A stretch of 64,000 bases of DNA from Fragilaria crotonensis (lineage: Eukaryota; Bacillariophyta; Fragilariophyceae; Fragilariales; Fragilariaceae), in the NCBI GenBank assembly GCA_022925895.1, contig JAKSYS010000230.1, forward strand, positions 1-64,000, written 5' to 3'. The first letter of the stretch is position 1. Every line of letters begins with the position of its first letter. The notes beneath the pieces are model-generated. The model was given only the letters and a program-made list of their open reading frames with translations. It was not told the DNA's origin and did not search any database. This document shows positions 31,858-43,178 of the stretch, in pieces. Position numbers and translations under genes: made by a program.

Positions 31858-34800
31858 TCAAATAAGATGACCAAAAACGCAACGGAACCCTAGAGCGACG
31901 TCTCCGACATCGTGGATAGGCGCGATTGCGTTTCCTTGTGCCTTAATTCTCTTTACAGCATCGCGAAACATTCTATCAAAAATAGGTAGAGGCGTTCCAA
32001 AGGCGCACCAAAAGTGGTATCCCTTGCAAGGCTTCGCAGCTGCCGGAAAGAAAACGTGGAATGCGGAAGTGCACTGATATTTCGCCAGGTAAAGTATCGT
32101 CCGATAGCAATCGAGCTCGACACTTGCTTCAGTCGAGGACGACCGCCGTGCAAGGTCTCTCCTGCGCGATACGCATTCAAGGGTGCATTCCACCACTGGT
32201 TTGAAATCCCTTTTATCGCATGCCTCAACAAGCGAGACCAAGATTTTCGACAAGTCAACATGGTCCCAGTCACCTTTCGACAGGTTTTGAAGCTTAAAAT
32301 GAGATAAGAGAGGAGAGTCTTCCTCGAATAAGTCAGGTTCTCCCTTGTCGCCACGGGGTGCATGGTCGTGCAATTCGACGAACGCACGCAAAATCACACC
32401 TGCACCTGATCGGCAGCCAAGCAGAGCTGTGCTCTTATCCCACGCTGCGAATGCACACTTGTGTTGTGGGGTGTTGGTACTTGGGATTGAATTGCCATGT
32501 GAGGCAATGGGAAGCGGGAGGGGCATTGAGAAACGGGAGCAGTACCACCATAAATTGAAAAAGAGCTCTGAGTCTAGTTCGCGAAGAACTTCTCTATCGA
32601 GAACCGACTCTCCGTTCTCTTCAACGTGTCGCTCAAGACGAGAGCGAACCTCTGAAGGACTGATGTACCCAACGAAAGAGTCACATGCGGTAGCAACTGA
32701 CGCTTTGATTTGTGGAGGAAGGTAATCCGAGTTGGCAGTCTCGTCTCCCTTTTGTATGCATCCGTCGGTTCCGACACAAGATGCTTCATCTAAGTCCATT
32801 TCCCTATATCCTAGTCGCGGGACAATCAGAGAATCGCATCGCGGGCACGAAATTGAAGTCCGCCATTGACTATCATCGCCAACGACATCCCAGCCACTTT
32901 GAATTTCCTCGTCCAGCGGCACGTATGAGCAAGCATCGCAAGCCGTTGTCCTTGACCAAAGCGCTACCAAGATCGTGCCACTGTTGGATTCTGCGGACGG
33001 GGTTGATTGACTTTCGCGAGGGGGGACGAACGATGATGACACCACTACAGGATGCCACGGTCTCGTCGTATTCCTCGGCTTTCGTTTCGTCGTTCTTGAT
33101 ACCGACTGGCTTTCACCTTCGTCCTTTATCCACGACCCGTCAGTGTTTGGTGGTTCTGTTTGTTCCCATTCGCGGTTGTGCGAAAGTCGTGAACGCCATC
33201 GACGACCAGACTCTTCCAAAACCGCTATGTCCCCATCAAGAGAATTCAGAATCAGTTCTTCACAACTGCGGCGCTGATGCTCGGATCGTATGGCTTTATG
33301 ACCAACAGACACTTCCACTCCTCCTGCAGTTGTCTCATCTCCGAGAACAGTGGCACGTTTCGAATACCCTTCTGCAAGTGCTCGAGTGTACTGACCCAGA
33401 GTTACTGCGCTGGGAAATATCCCGTCACCTCGAAGCAGACCGAAAAGTTTCCCTAATTCTACGCGACGATCCGTCGAAACACATCCACAGGCAACGATCA
33501 TCGCACGATATGATGCCTCATCAGGAATAATTCTCTGTCTGTTTCGAAGTAGACGCATTGCACCCAACGCTCGAAGCAGATAGCGGGATTGCTGGTCAGC
33601 GCCAATGCCCTTCTGCGATACTTGCGCTGGAATGCACAACAACCAACTGCCCAGAAAATGAGACCCCTTTGCGGACAAGAGGTAAGATAGACCAAAGAGA
33701 GAATAAACATTGATTTTGCAAGGCACTCACCATCAGCTTTGGTAGTTGCCACAGACAGCGACTGTGGTTCCGAAGCCCTTTGTACGACGTTGCGACTTTT
33801 CTTCTCCGAAGTGCTTCTTCCACCTCGCGCTCGGTTCTTGTGAGGAGGGGAAGGGGAGATTCCGATAGCTCGACGAGGAGGGAATCTGGTTCCGCCGGCA
33901 AGAAATATTCGCAATTTAATTTCTGGGGGAAGCAAGGGTTGCCATCGCTGAAGTATACAAAACGAGACGCTTGTGGAATGTCGAGGCGACTAGGAGTGGT
34001 CACCACGTCACCATACTCATTCACAACCAAGTGTGGTGATCCAATTCGGATATCTATTTCCGATGTTGACGACAGGATATCGGAGACGTCCCCCTCGCAG
34101 TCGAAGGATCCACCGCGCGGTAGCTGCTGAGATTCAGTGCAGCATTGATCAACAAGGAGACTGTACAGCATTTGTGGAGGTCCATCGGTAAGTGCAGGGA
34201 TAGTCTCGACGTCGCCACCAAGTCGTCCATAAGGAACAGGTGACGAGTGATACTCAACCAAACATTCGTCAAACAGTAAACAATGAACATCGCTCGCCTC
34301 CGTCCTTCGTTGAATGAAGAGCTGAAATAGTTGTGTAGCAACAAGACTTCCAAGGTAGGGAGCTTGCTCTTGTGAAGCTGCTGAGAGGAAACCTTGCGTA
34401 TCGAACCACTCAGAGCCACTTGTTTTGAAATCTAAATCTGGAGGTACAAGGAATCTCTCATATCCGGCCAGCACTGAGGTGAAGAATCTCAAGAAGGAGT
34501 CGCGAACTGCGCGGTCGTCAAGCGGCTCGCGTTGAGAATGCCTATCGTCGTTTATGTTCTCGACAAGGGTAGGCGCCGCCACCGAAGCTTCGAAGGCAGA
34601 ATCAACCTGCGAGTCTAGTGGCTCCTGTCCCGGCACAATACCAGCATCTCGGCACAAAGTCTCGATTTCGGAAACAAGCATTGACCTTGGACCTGATGGG
34701 ATGACACGCCAAACAGCTTTTAGGACTTCATACCGATCCCCGCTGCAATCAACTTCCCCAGAGTCAAGATCTACAATGGCACTATCTTCAGGTAGATTTT

Positions 34801-37699
34801 TCCTCACCATCGCCGCCAAACCATCTCTTCTGCCGTCGTCGTGAATGCCGACGAAAATTGCACCGGGGAAGTCAAGGCACGACATGAAGGGTTCGGTAAG
34901 GCGAGGCACATATGGCGCACACAGCTCGAATGGAAACAACAGCGCCTTGAGGAGCTCGCACACGTCCAACAACAGCGATGGTCTGGTAGAAATAACCAGC
35001 AGTTTTCGCTCGAGCGACAGGAGCCCGATTACGATAGTTACAACCGTTGGTACATCCAGGCAGGCGAACAGGGTTTGGAATGGAAGGTCAACGAGAGGTA
35101 GGTCCTTATTGGGAGGAAGTGAAAGCACCATTGGACAGTTCAAGGCTGGAAGTGGCACAAGGATGCATGGACCACCAGGTTTGGGCAATGGAACACTAAG
35201 AAGGAGGTGTGAGATGTACCTCTCGACCGGTAGCGCTGACGGTGAGCCAGACATAGTATGGAGGTGAGACAAGAAGCGACGGAACGCCGTCCAAAAGGGG
35301 TACCTGCTTACGAGGCAAATTGTCTTGTTTTCAAACGTTGTCATTTCGTCGAAGCCCTGAAGTAGATCGTCGTCTTCGTCAATGAATGCGTTTTCTGGGC
35401 TCCTTGAGTCTGTCAGTTGTCGCCATTGAGACTCGCCAGCAACGTTTCGCTGTGACCTTCTTTGCGAGAATCTTTTATGGGGAATGGACACTCTTCTTCG
35501 TCGATATGAAATTTCATTCAACTGGGCTATTTTGGCGCTCGTCATAGGCTCCATGAAAGACACACAGGAAACGAAGACACTGTCGCCTTGTTCGTTCTGT
35601 GAATATTGGTGAAAAAGCGTTCAATGTGAGTAAGAATAAACAATGTGACGGCGTACCTTGACAACGAATCCAAAATACTGCGGCAACGGGCAGTCACTAT
35701 ATCGTGTGCGATGAAGTCTGCATCCGGTAGGATAGCAAAACATTGGAAGCTCTTCTTCAGGAAGAGGAAGGCCTTTGTAATTCTTTAGCGGAAACCGATC
35801 TAAGACGGATGTTGCAAACGCAGCATCTGCGAAGCCAATCGGGTGGTTCCTTTTCATAAGGATGGCCGGCGAACCGAGGGCAAGATTTCCTGGATTCAGT
35901 TCAGAGCGTTGTTCCACATTTCTAGATTCACATGTCCAAGCCGTCGTATTCATAAGGTCGAAAACGTCTTCCTCTTCGTCGTCGTCGTTCACGAGTGCCG
36001 CAGGAAGAACAGCATCTCCGGATGCGTCGCGGAACGAGACCGCAACATCAACAACCGCTGCGTCCTCGTGATATCTCTCTTCATCCCCTACCCGCTGCCG
36101 ACGAAATGCGAGAACTGGAATGTAAACAAACGGATCAGTGGACGTGGTTGAAGTGATGCTGGGGAGCTCGTCCACGTCCAACAATCGAGGTATGAACGAC
36201 GTTGGGTCCAACACTTCAAAACTTGTTGTCAGATCTATGTCGTCAGGTGGTACTACCAGCATGTTAGTAACACTCGGCGACAATCTGGTGGTATTGACGT
36301 CTGATGCTCCTGCCGCGGATGATGGCGGCGTTAAGACGAACGACGATCCATCGAAATAAGCTTCAACACCAATACCAGAAAGGTCGCTCGCTTGCGTTAC
36401 ATTGTCCTCGCTGAGGACGCGCTCGATCCCTGGGTAGACGCCTAATTTGACTGGATAAACATTTGCTTTCCGGCTCGCACGAACCGATGACGAGCTGGCT
36501 ACTGGTTCCGCCCTTGCCTTGGTGGGAATTCGAACCCATCTGAAAGGCTCAGGGATTGACCAATGTTCAAATCCCTCAGGGATCTCGATGAGTTCCTCGA
36601 GGGCGACCAGAATCGTGTCCGGCTGCTCGAGCTCAACAACATCCTGACTGTGGTTTTGCGTGGTACCTGTCCTTCCAGGGACATCATATCGCTCTCTGTA
36701 CTTCTCCAACAGCTTCTGCTTGCTAGCTTCGGCGACACGCGCGGCAATGACAGCACCCGCTGACAATCCGCGCCTGATGGCTGCGCTTTTCGAGCTCAAG
36801 GAATCACCAGTTTCGTCGACAGATTTGATGCGCGGCATGTATACGGTGTCGCGGTGGATCTTGACGTAGCGCAAATCGAAATTCGCGATTGCGGGGCGAT
36901 TGTTTTCGTCGGGGGCACGGCGGCGGAAAGCTAGGTGAAATCTGAGACCCAAAGTCGACCTCCCTAAGCGTCGATCACGTGATGGGAGAAGGGGGGCAAG
37001 TTGATGTCGCAGAGTACTGCCTACTTTGCGGCCTAGCTGTTTGAGGGGAGTGTGTTCAGCGTCATGAACCACCCTCGCTAGCACATCAGCGCGGAAGCCA
37101 AAGCACGGATCCAAGTTGGCATCGAAAACTTGAGATTTGGACCACAATGTACTATCGTGCGCTATGGAGCGAGAAAGAGACTCATTTGCACCACTGCTGG
37201 AAACAGACGCTTGATCCTGGCGCTTGGATCCTCTGCCCGCTGGGCAGGTATTAAGTATTGTCGTAAAGCCACGACAATCTCTCATAGAAACTCGCCCTGA
37301 TGCACTTTCTGTTGCAGTCACTGTCGTTCCCACATCAGAATGCGGAGGAGATCGTGGCAAAGGCGTGCTAGATCTTGGCTTGCTGACTGGCGTGCGCGTC
37401 GAAGCCACAGAATTCGTCTGTGATGACACAGTCGCGTCATCTAGGAAGGACGGCGCTGTGTCGACTGACGTTAGATTCGAGTCTAAGTCGCTAGTGAATA
37501 TTGCAACTTCCATGACTTCTCGGTAAAACCTGTCCATGAGTTCAGCCTCACTCTCTTCTTCATCAAGCTTTTCACCGTCGGCAATAACACCGATCTTTTT
37601 CTTGGTATGCTGCCAGATCAGCGTCTCGCCAACGCCGAGGACTGCGAAGTAGTCAGCGACTCCTCCCCGTCGGGACGTTGTCTCTGGTTTCACGTCCAT
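31858..37699 (-). CDS. DENND4-like DENN-domain Rab guanine nucleotide exchange factor, three exons
   Basis: Exons (minus strand) 37699-35657, 35596-33731 and 33612-31858; introns of 60 and 118 bp, both phase 0; 1887 residues. The uDENN start DYFAVLGVGETLIWQ lies near residue 16. Later come FEHWSIPEPFRWVRIP, LPMFCYPTGCRLHR and, across intron 1, PQYFGFVVK joined to NEQGDSVFVSCVSFMEP. Exon 2 has the cDENN core (ERYISHLLLSVPLPKPG; LLSLERKLLVIS; LLFPFELCAPYVPRL) and dDENN. Exon 3 has a PPR-like repeat (IPDEASYRAMIVACG) and a zinc ribbon with C1528, C1531, C1559, C1562 around GWDVVGDDSQW, matching the C-terminal module of animal DENND4/Crag, a Rab10-type GEF. The start is the first ATG (37699). The second intron's acceptor is chosen by frame. 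The role in Golgi/endosome traffic is inferred from the family. Confidence 0.85.
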
Positions 37700-40600
37700 C
37701 TTCTTTGCACTCTCCTCCAAGCAATGCTTTGGTCGCCGAACAAGCCGTCACCTTAAATCGTTCGGATACTCCAAGGATAGGATGCTTTTTACCTGTCTAT
37801 GTCATACAGTATGTCATTGTGCACTTGACCAACACGGTTTGCTCCGCTTGTATGTGAACTTTGAACTTTGAACTGCATGTCTGCAATACTGTATCACAGT
37901 GTGAAGTGTACTATTGTACCGGTGGACAGTATGAAGTACATGTATGAAGTATGAAGTGAAGGGTTGTCAAGTCCTAGTTCGAGTACTGGCACTGGCACTG
38001 GCACCCTGGTACTACAGTACAATCGAATCCCGTACCATAGTACTCAAATACGACTGGTACGCATCACTTGCCGGACTCGTACCTGTAGTCAGTTGTACAG
38101 TTCTATAACACTGCACTGGATCTGACGTGAATTGTAGTACCAAGTTAAGGGCTACTAAGCTACCGTAGTGTCTAAACGCCCTTGTATTTGATATAAGATG
38201 GCCCACATCTGGCTACGACCTCCAAGGCGGCGGTTCGAGTGCACACGGTTTTTTCCGGATTTTTTTGTTCACGTTATGTAGCTGCTGGTACCAAATGTAC
38301 TCTGACTGACGTTAGCAGGACAGGCTTCACACTTCAAAACCTGCTGGTAATTGTACCTGGTACCAGGTACATGTAGTCTATCATACTCCGATTATTACGA
38401 AATAGGATGGCATCGCAATCTTTCATTATGATGCCATCGTGTCATGATTGCGCCAAGACAACATGTTTGAGCATTATGTACAATGCTATCTTCTTCTACA
38501 TTAATAATACTATGAATTAAACAGACCATCAGAATCGGGAAAGAATGTGCATCACAACTTAGCAACTTTATTTCCCATGGGATAGTAACAAAGGAGCATG
38601 CAAACTGTGGTTGCAATTCAGCGGAGCCCGGGACGCTTGAGTTGTCGGGAGGCCAATAATTCTCACTTGCTTATAAAACGAATCAGATCTGGACAGATCT
38701 GGATTTACCGCAATGTCGTCCACTGCGTTGTCCAGTTGTATTTACGGGTCAAGTCATTGGACGTCAGGCAAAACTGGTCAGTCTGAGGGTCGACGACCCA
38801 GCAGTCGCGTGTTGCATGCCCATCAAGGCCACCAGGCTCTGGTACTGACTATACTACCACCAAGAAATTGAATGGAGGCTTCGGTGGCTCCATGTGCCGC
38901 TCGAATGAAATTGCATTTAGCAAAGAACTGTTTTGGCAATATTGTTGTGTTGTTTCCGATATTGTTGTGTGTTGTTTCACTGGCTGCAGTGTTAGCTGCT
39001 GCAGAGAGGCTGGCGTCTCATTGCCAATTGATACTGACAAGAAGCAGTGAAAATAGCTCTATTGTGTCGAGCAAACGTCATCATCATAACAATCAAAGTG
39101 ATCATCAATGGTCCTCTCACTTCAGGAGTCCGGAGTCAAAGAGTAATGTTGCATTGTGATACTCTGCATTTGCTAAGCTCTTCCAAACTGACATGAACGA
39201 GACCTGCTTCGCGACAACTGATTGCCCTACTTCCAACAATTTCACAACCGACACCACACGCACTGTTGCTCACACAGACCACAAAATCTGCTCACGCCAT
39301 TCCCATTCCCAATCGACATCGAAATGCCAGTGCCAAATTTGGTCCTCGTTCAGCGACATGACAAGTAGGCTTTACAGAGTGGCTCATCAATACAATTCTG
39401 CACCAAATCTCAAATGCAAATTCTTCTATGCTGAAGCTGGTTGCAGCAGGTACTTGCAGCCTGTCAACAACAGCGGTGGGGACCACGAATGGAAGATTGT
39501 CATCACTTGGAACTTGCGGTCTCTTGATCTCTCTTGTCTTGCTCCTGGTACTAATGTGTATAATGTGAACACATTTCCAAGACGGAAGGCAAAGTTATGG
39601 TTTGTGCAACAGTGTAATCGGGGATGCCATGGTCGCTCAAGGTGGAAGGACGACGAGTGAGACTATGGCAGTCGGAGCACGTTCGAATTTCCGTAGTAAC
39701 AAGGACGTAGAATTACTACTAGGAGCTACGATGATGACTGTTATAAAAACTGGCACGAATCTTCCTTCAACCGTGTGCACTCGAACCGCCGCATTGGAGC
39801 TAGTAAATCTCAAGCTTTAAAAATTGATTTCGGCCCTTACTCAACTTCTTCATTTAACCTGGTACATCAAAATTAACTCGGCACACGTGTTCTCCATTGA
39901 GTTGACAGTTCCTGACCTATGCTTTTGAATGCAAAACTGGAACCATTTTTTCACGTGATTTTTAGGTGGACAAATAACACGGTTTCCCCGGATGTATAGT
40001 AGTACACAACCTACACAAGCCGCCACCTCGCAAAATCATGTCATGTCAGGCCTCAACTCACACATTGACAACTTCATTGCCTTTCACCTCAATTGAGCAA
40101 AAATGCTCTGCCTCTTGTAGGGGGTCCAAATCAGTACTCCAAATCGGTACTTTGGACTTTCCAAAAATGGTAGATCCTCAAATTGAATGTTTGGTACCGA
40201 TTTTTTGTGGTAATGCCTCCGAACTCTGCATTTGTTACTCAAATCGGGTTACTTTGATAAATTTGTCAAAATGTACCGTACAGTCATGTTTCTTTGCAAA
40301 TGTTGGCAACATCTGAATGCAATCCCATCATTAAGTTGCTCTTTAAAGACATGAGGATCATTGTTTTCACTCTGTCAATGAATTGTGTATGGAACAGCAT
40401 CATGGTCTCAACAATGGACTGATGATTTTGCTTTTCATTTTATAATCACAATTACAAACAGTACCGAGTTTGCTTACTACCGGTTTAGACCAACCCTTCA
40501 GTAAAGATTTGACTAGTTTGGATTCCAATTGGTGCTGTCCAACACAAGGGTAAGCATTTCTGAGCTTGACAAGTAGGGGTTCTTAGTGAGTCACTAGTCA

Positions 40601-41197
40601 TACATGAATCAGTATTACTGCTTGAGTGCTCCAGTTCCTACTACCTGGGCAACAGAATCATCCCTCTATGGATGGGAATCAAATCATCACTCCCAACTCC
40701 CGACTCTCGACCTCTCTATACAACATCTCCACGAGGAATCCATTTTCCTCATTCATCTTATTAACAAATGACTCTCTGTTCTGTTTTGAACCTCAGGACA
40801 TTCATTTGAACTTAGAATGGGCAGGTAGACTCCACGAAATGTCAGTCGAAGACAAGTCACATTCATGCACGTTGCCTGCAACTCTATGTGCAATGGATTC
40901 TGTCTATAGAGATCAGCTTTCACTTATCCCAATTGTGAGATTAATAGGATTCTGTCTTTTGAGATCAGCCACGTCTCCCAATTGTGAGATCAATAATTCA
41001 TAAGCACACAGCTTTCTATTCTACACCTTAACGATCGCCACCGTTCCCAGGTCACGAAACTCTGCAAGCAATTATCGAGTAGTGCTTCCTGAACAGTGTC
41101 AAGAACAAGCCCGGTCAGCGTGTACGTACAGAAGCGGCGAACATACCGGGGAGAGGAAACCTGGACTCGATCGGGTTTAAGGCAAGCGTAGTCGTAT
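37700..41197. other. 3.5-kb spacer between DENND4-like and DCP2 genes; no supported gene
   Basis: GTAC-rich from about 37900 to 38380, then AT-richer DNA with CAATTG/TTGTTG-type words. An open frame at 38872-39159 has one hydrophobic stretch. The same frame is open again at 39193-39660 after one stop; the latter is Cys/Ser/Thr-rich. Neither matches a family I know, and both could be chance or a decayed secreted-protein gene. A tRNA-like box B followed by a T-run at 38230-38260 does not fold. Confidence 0.4.
38872..39660 (+). other. Possible decayed or chance open frame, secreted/membrane-like
   Basis: Two open stretches in one frame, separated by a TGA at 39157-39159. The first has a hydrophobic run (NIVVLFPILLCVVSLAAVLAA) resembling a signal or anchor; the second is rich in Cys, Ser and Thr. 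No homology is recognised. Low support. Confidence 0.18.
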
Positions 41198-42818
41198 CTA
41201 TCGTATCAAGGCTTCGCCTCTTAATGCATCTGAGACGCTTGCCATTATCGCGTCCACGTCAAAACGGAAATCTGCGCTGAGTTGGGAGCTTTGGCTTGCC
41301 TCTCGAAGCGTTTGCACCCATTTTTGTATTGCATGCTTATGTTCCGTGTGCTTTCTCCTACCTGCCTGACGTTTGACAAGCGCATTCATGATTAGGTCGT
41401 TTCCAGTATAAGCAAGGTCTTCATCGGGGCCTCTTCCCTTCAAAGTTTGACTCCGAACAGTGACCTCCGCATCAGTCAAGAATGCTGTATCCAAGTCATT
41501 CGCGGTAACGAGAGCTGTAGATGGACCCTGGCTTGAGCCTGCGGAGTGATGTCTGGAGGTTGAAATTGGTGCCCGGTCTTCAGCTCGAAGGATTCGAGGA
41601 GGAGGCGGTCCCTCCGCGTGCGATACGACTTCACCCCAGGGCGTTTCGCCGCTGGTCGAAAAGAAAGGGCGCAACTCCCCTTCTTCCTCTGCATCTCTGC
41701 GAAACAAAGGCTGCAATTTGCTCTGCTCAGGGGGAGGAGCAAGCGACGAGATTCCTCCCGAGTTCATGAAAGTGCCCCCCACCACACGGAACGCGTGAGG
41801 GTCACGGCCGTCGAAACCTTTTTCGGCAAAGAAATGGGGGTTTCCATCATACTCCACTTTTCGCCCAATGAGTTGTTCGTTGACTTTAAACATGTCTGCC
41901 TCAGTCCACCCACTGATTTCGCCCGCACTGGCTAAGCCACTCGTAGTTAGAGGATCATCGTCTCGTACACGACCGCGACTATTGTTCCTCCCTCTGCTGC
42001 TATTATTCGCGCTTCTCGGCTTCTTTGTGCTCGAAGGTCGTTTCGGCCCAGGGGTTGGCTGTTTCTTTCCCGGTCGACTTCGCGTCTTGATCCAACGTCT
42101 TAGCTGTTTCATGAACGGTAGGACGGCGAAGGACTTCTTAGGAATATCATCCACGCTATGCCATTGTACGTCAGCAACTTCTTTCCTTGCGACTGGGGCA
42201 AAAGGAAAATCGATTGGCACGCCTCGGCAAACATACATGGTTCTTCTCTTTCCGGCATCGATAACGACTAGCGCGTCCTCCTCTTGAAGTGGTTTCCACG
42301 AAATTAGTTCGCCAGAATCAAGCATTCGCTTTGTCTCGCCAAGGGAGCAATTAGGATCGAATCCAGTTTCTTCGTAGGTTTCCCGAGCTCCGGCGTCCGT
42401 TCCAGTCTCGTGTTGGTTTACTTTTCCTGCGGGGTAAGTCCACGAGTTGCTCTGCCAGACTTTACAGAGAATCATCTTGGTGCAATCTTCATTGAGAAGA
42501 ATTGTTCCATACGTGGAGATCCCTCGTTTATACGCAGAAAACTGTTCCCACATCTTGGCAAAGGATTCCTCCGCCAATAAGGGCGATATCTGAAACATCT
42601 TCAAAGCGAACGGCTTCAAGGACTTAAAACGCGGGAGGGGAAGGTCGCTATTGTCGCAGTGAAAATCGTCATAAAACCAATATGCTTGTTCCAATTGAAA
42701 AAATGCGATCAGCTGTTTCCAACTCTTCAGGAGGCACATTCAATAAAAACCTTGTATGAACATCATCCATCGCATCGTCGTACGCTCGACTGACAGCGTT
42801 GTCCAACATATCGCTCAT
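41198..42818 (-). CDS. DCP2: DCP2 mRNA decapping enzyme (Nudix), frame broken once at a homopolymer
   Basis: mRNA decapping enzyme that hydrolyses the m7G cap in P-bodies. The N-terminal DCP2 box A reads MSDMLDNAV...DDVHTRFLLNVPPEELETADRI and continues, in another frame, FFQLEQAYWFYDDF. The Nudix domain follows with YGTILLNEDCTKMILCKVW and the Nudix box GKVNQHETGTDAGARETYEE (GX5EX7REXXEE complete). The Box B-like helix KEVADVQWHSVDDIP follows. The tail is Arg/Ser/Pro-rich with the motif NPHFFAEKGFDGRDPHAF. The start ATG at 42818 precedes box A. The two frames meet at a run of six A (42698-42703; T6 on the coding strand), where a one-base length error in the sequence or a real frameshift would explain the break; no intron fits. 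A Copia LTR begins 166 bp upstream. Confidence 0.92.
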
Positions 42819-42983
42819 GTTTATGCGTGTGTTCTTCAAGAGTGTATTCAAAATGGGGGTGAACAAAGGAAGGCGCCTTCACTCTTCACCTCCGAGATGT
42901 CACTGAAGTGGAGAGCGTGCATCTTTAGAACATCCCGGACACTGGGCACTGGGCACCGGTGCATGGGGACAACAGGACACAGT

Positions 42984-43178
42984 GTTTAAGTACGGATGCT
43001 ACGAGAGAATATGGTACTACGTAGGATTTGGTATATCCTACTCCGTAAGCGGGTGTCACCCAAAGCACGTAATCACTCTTTTATCTCTTACTACGTTTTT
43101 AGTTGCCCTTTTGTTCTTCCTCTCGTTTACCCGTAGCACACTAAGGTAAGAATCCGCAACTACGTACGAATTCGAACG
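42984..43178 (+). repeat. 5' LTR of Copia element 2 (195 bp)
   Basis: Starts GTTTAAGTACGGATGC and ends ATTCGAACG. The primer-binding-like GTTTATCAGACCCA follows at 43179 and recurs at 49424. Three mismatches to 48616-48810. A T one base before gives a TG start in this copy only. Confidence 0.93.

Noticed and set aside
33620-33660. Two nearer AG acceptors for intron 2 of the DENND4-like gene
   Set aside because: Neither keeps the frame with the donor at 33730. The AG at 33613-33614 joins in phase 0.
38180-38260. tRNA-like sequence with GGTTCGAGTGC followed by a T-run
   Set aside because: The T stem does not pair and no acceptor stem could be formed.
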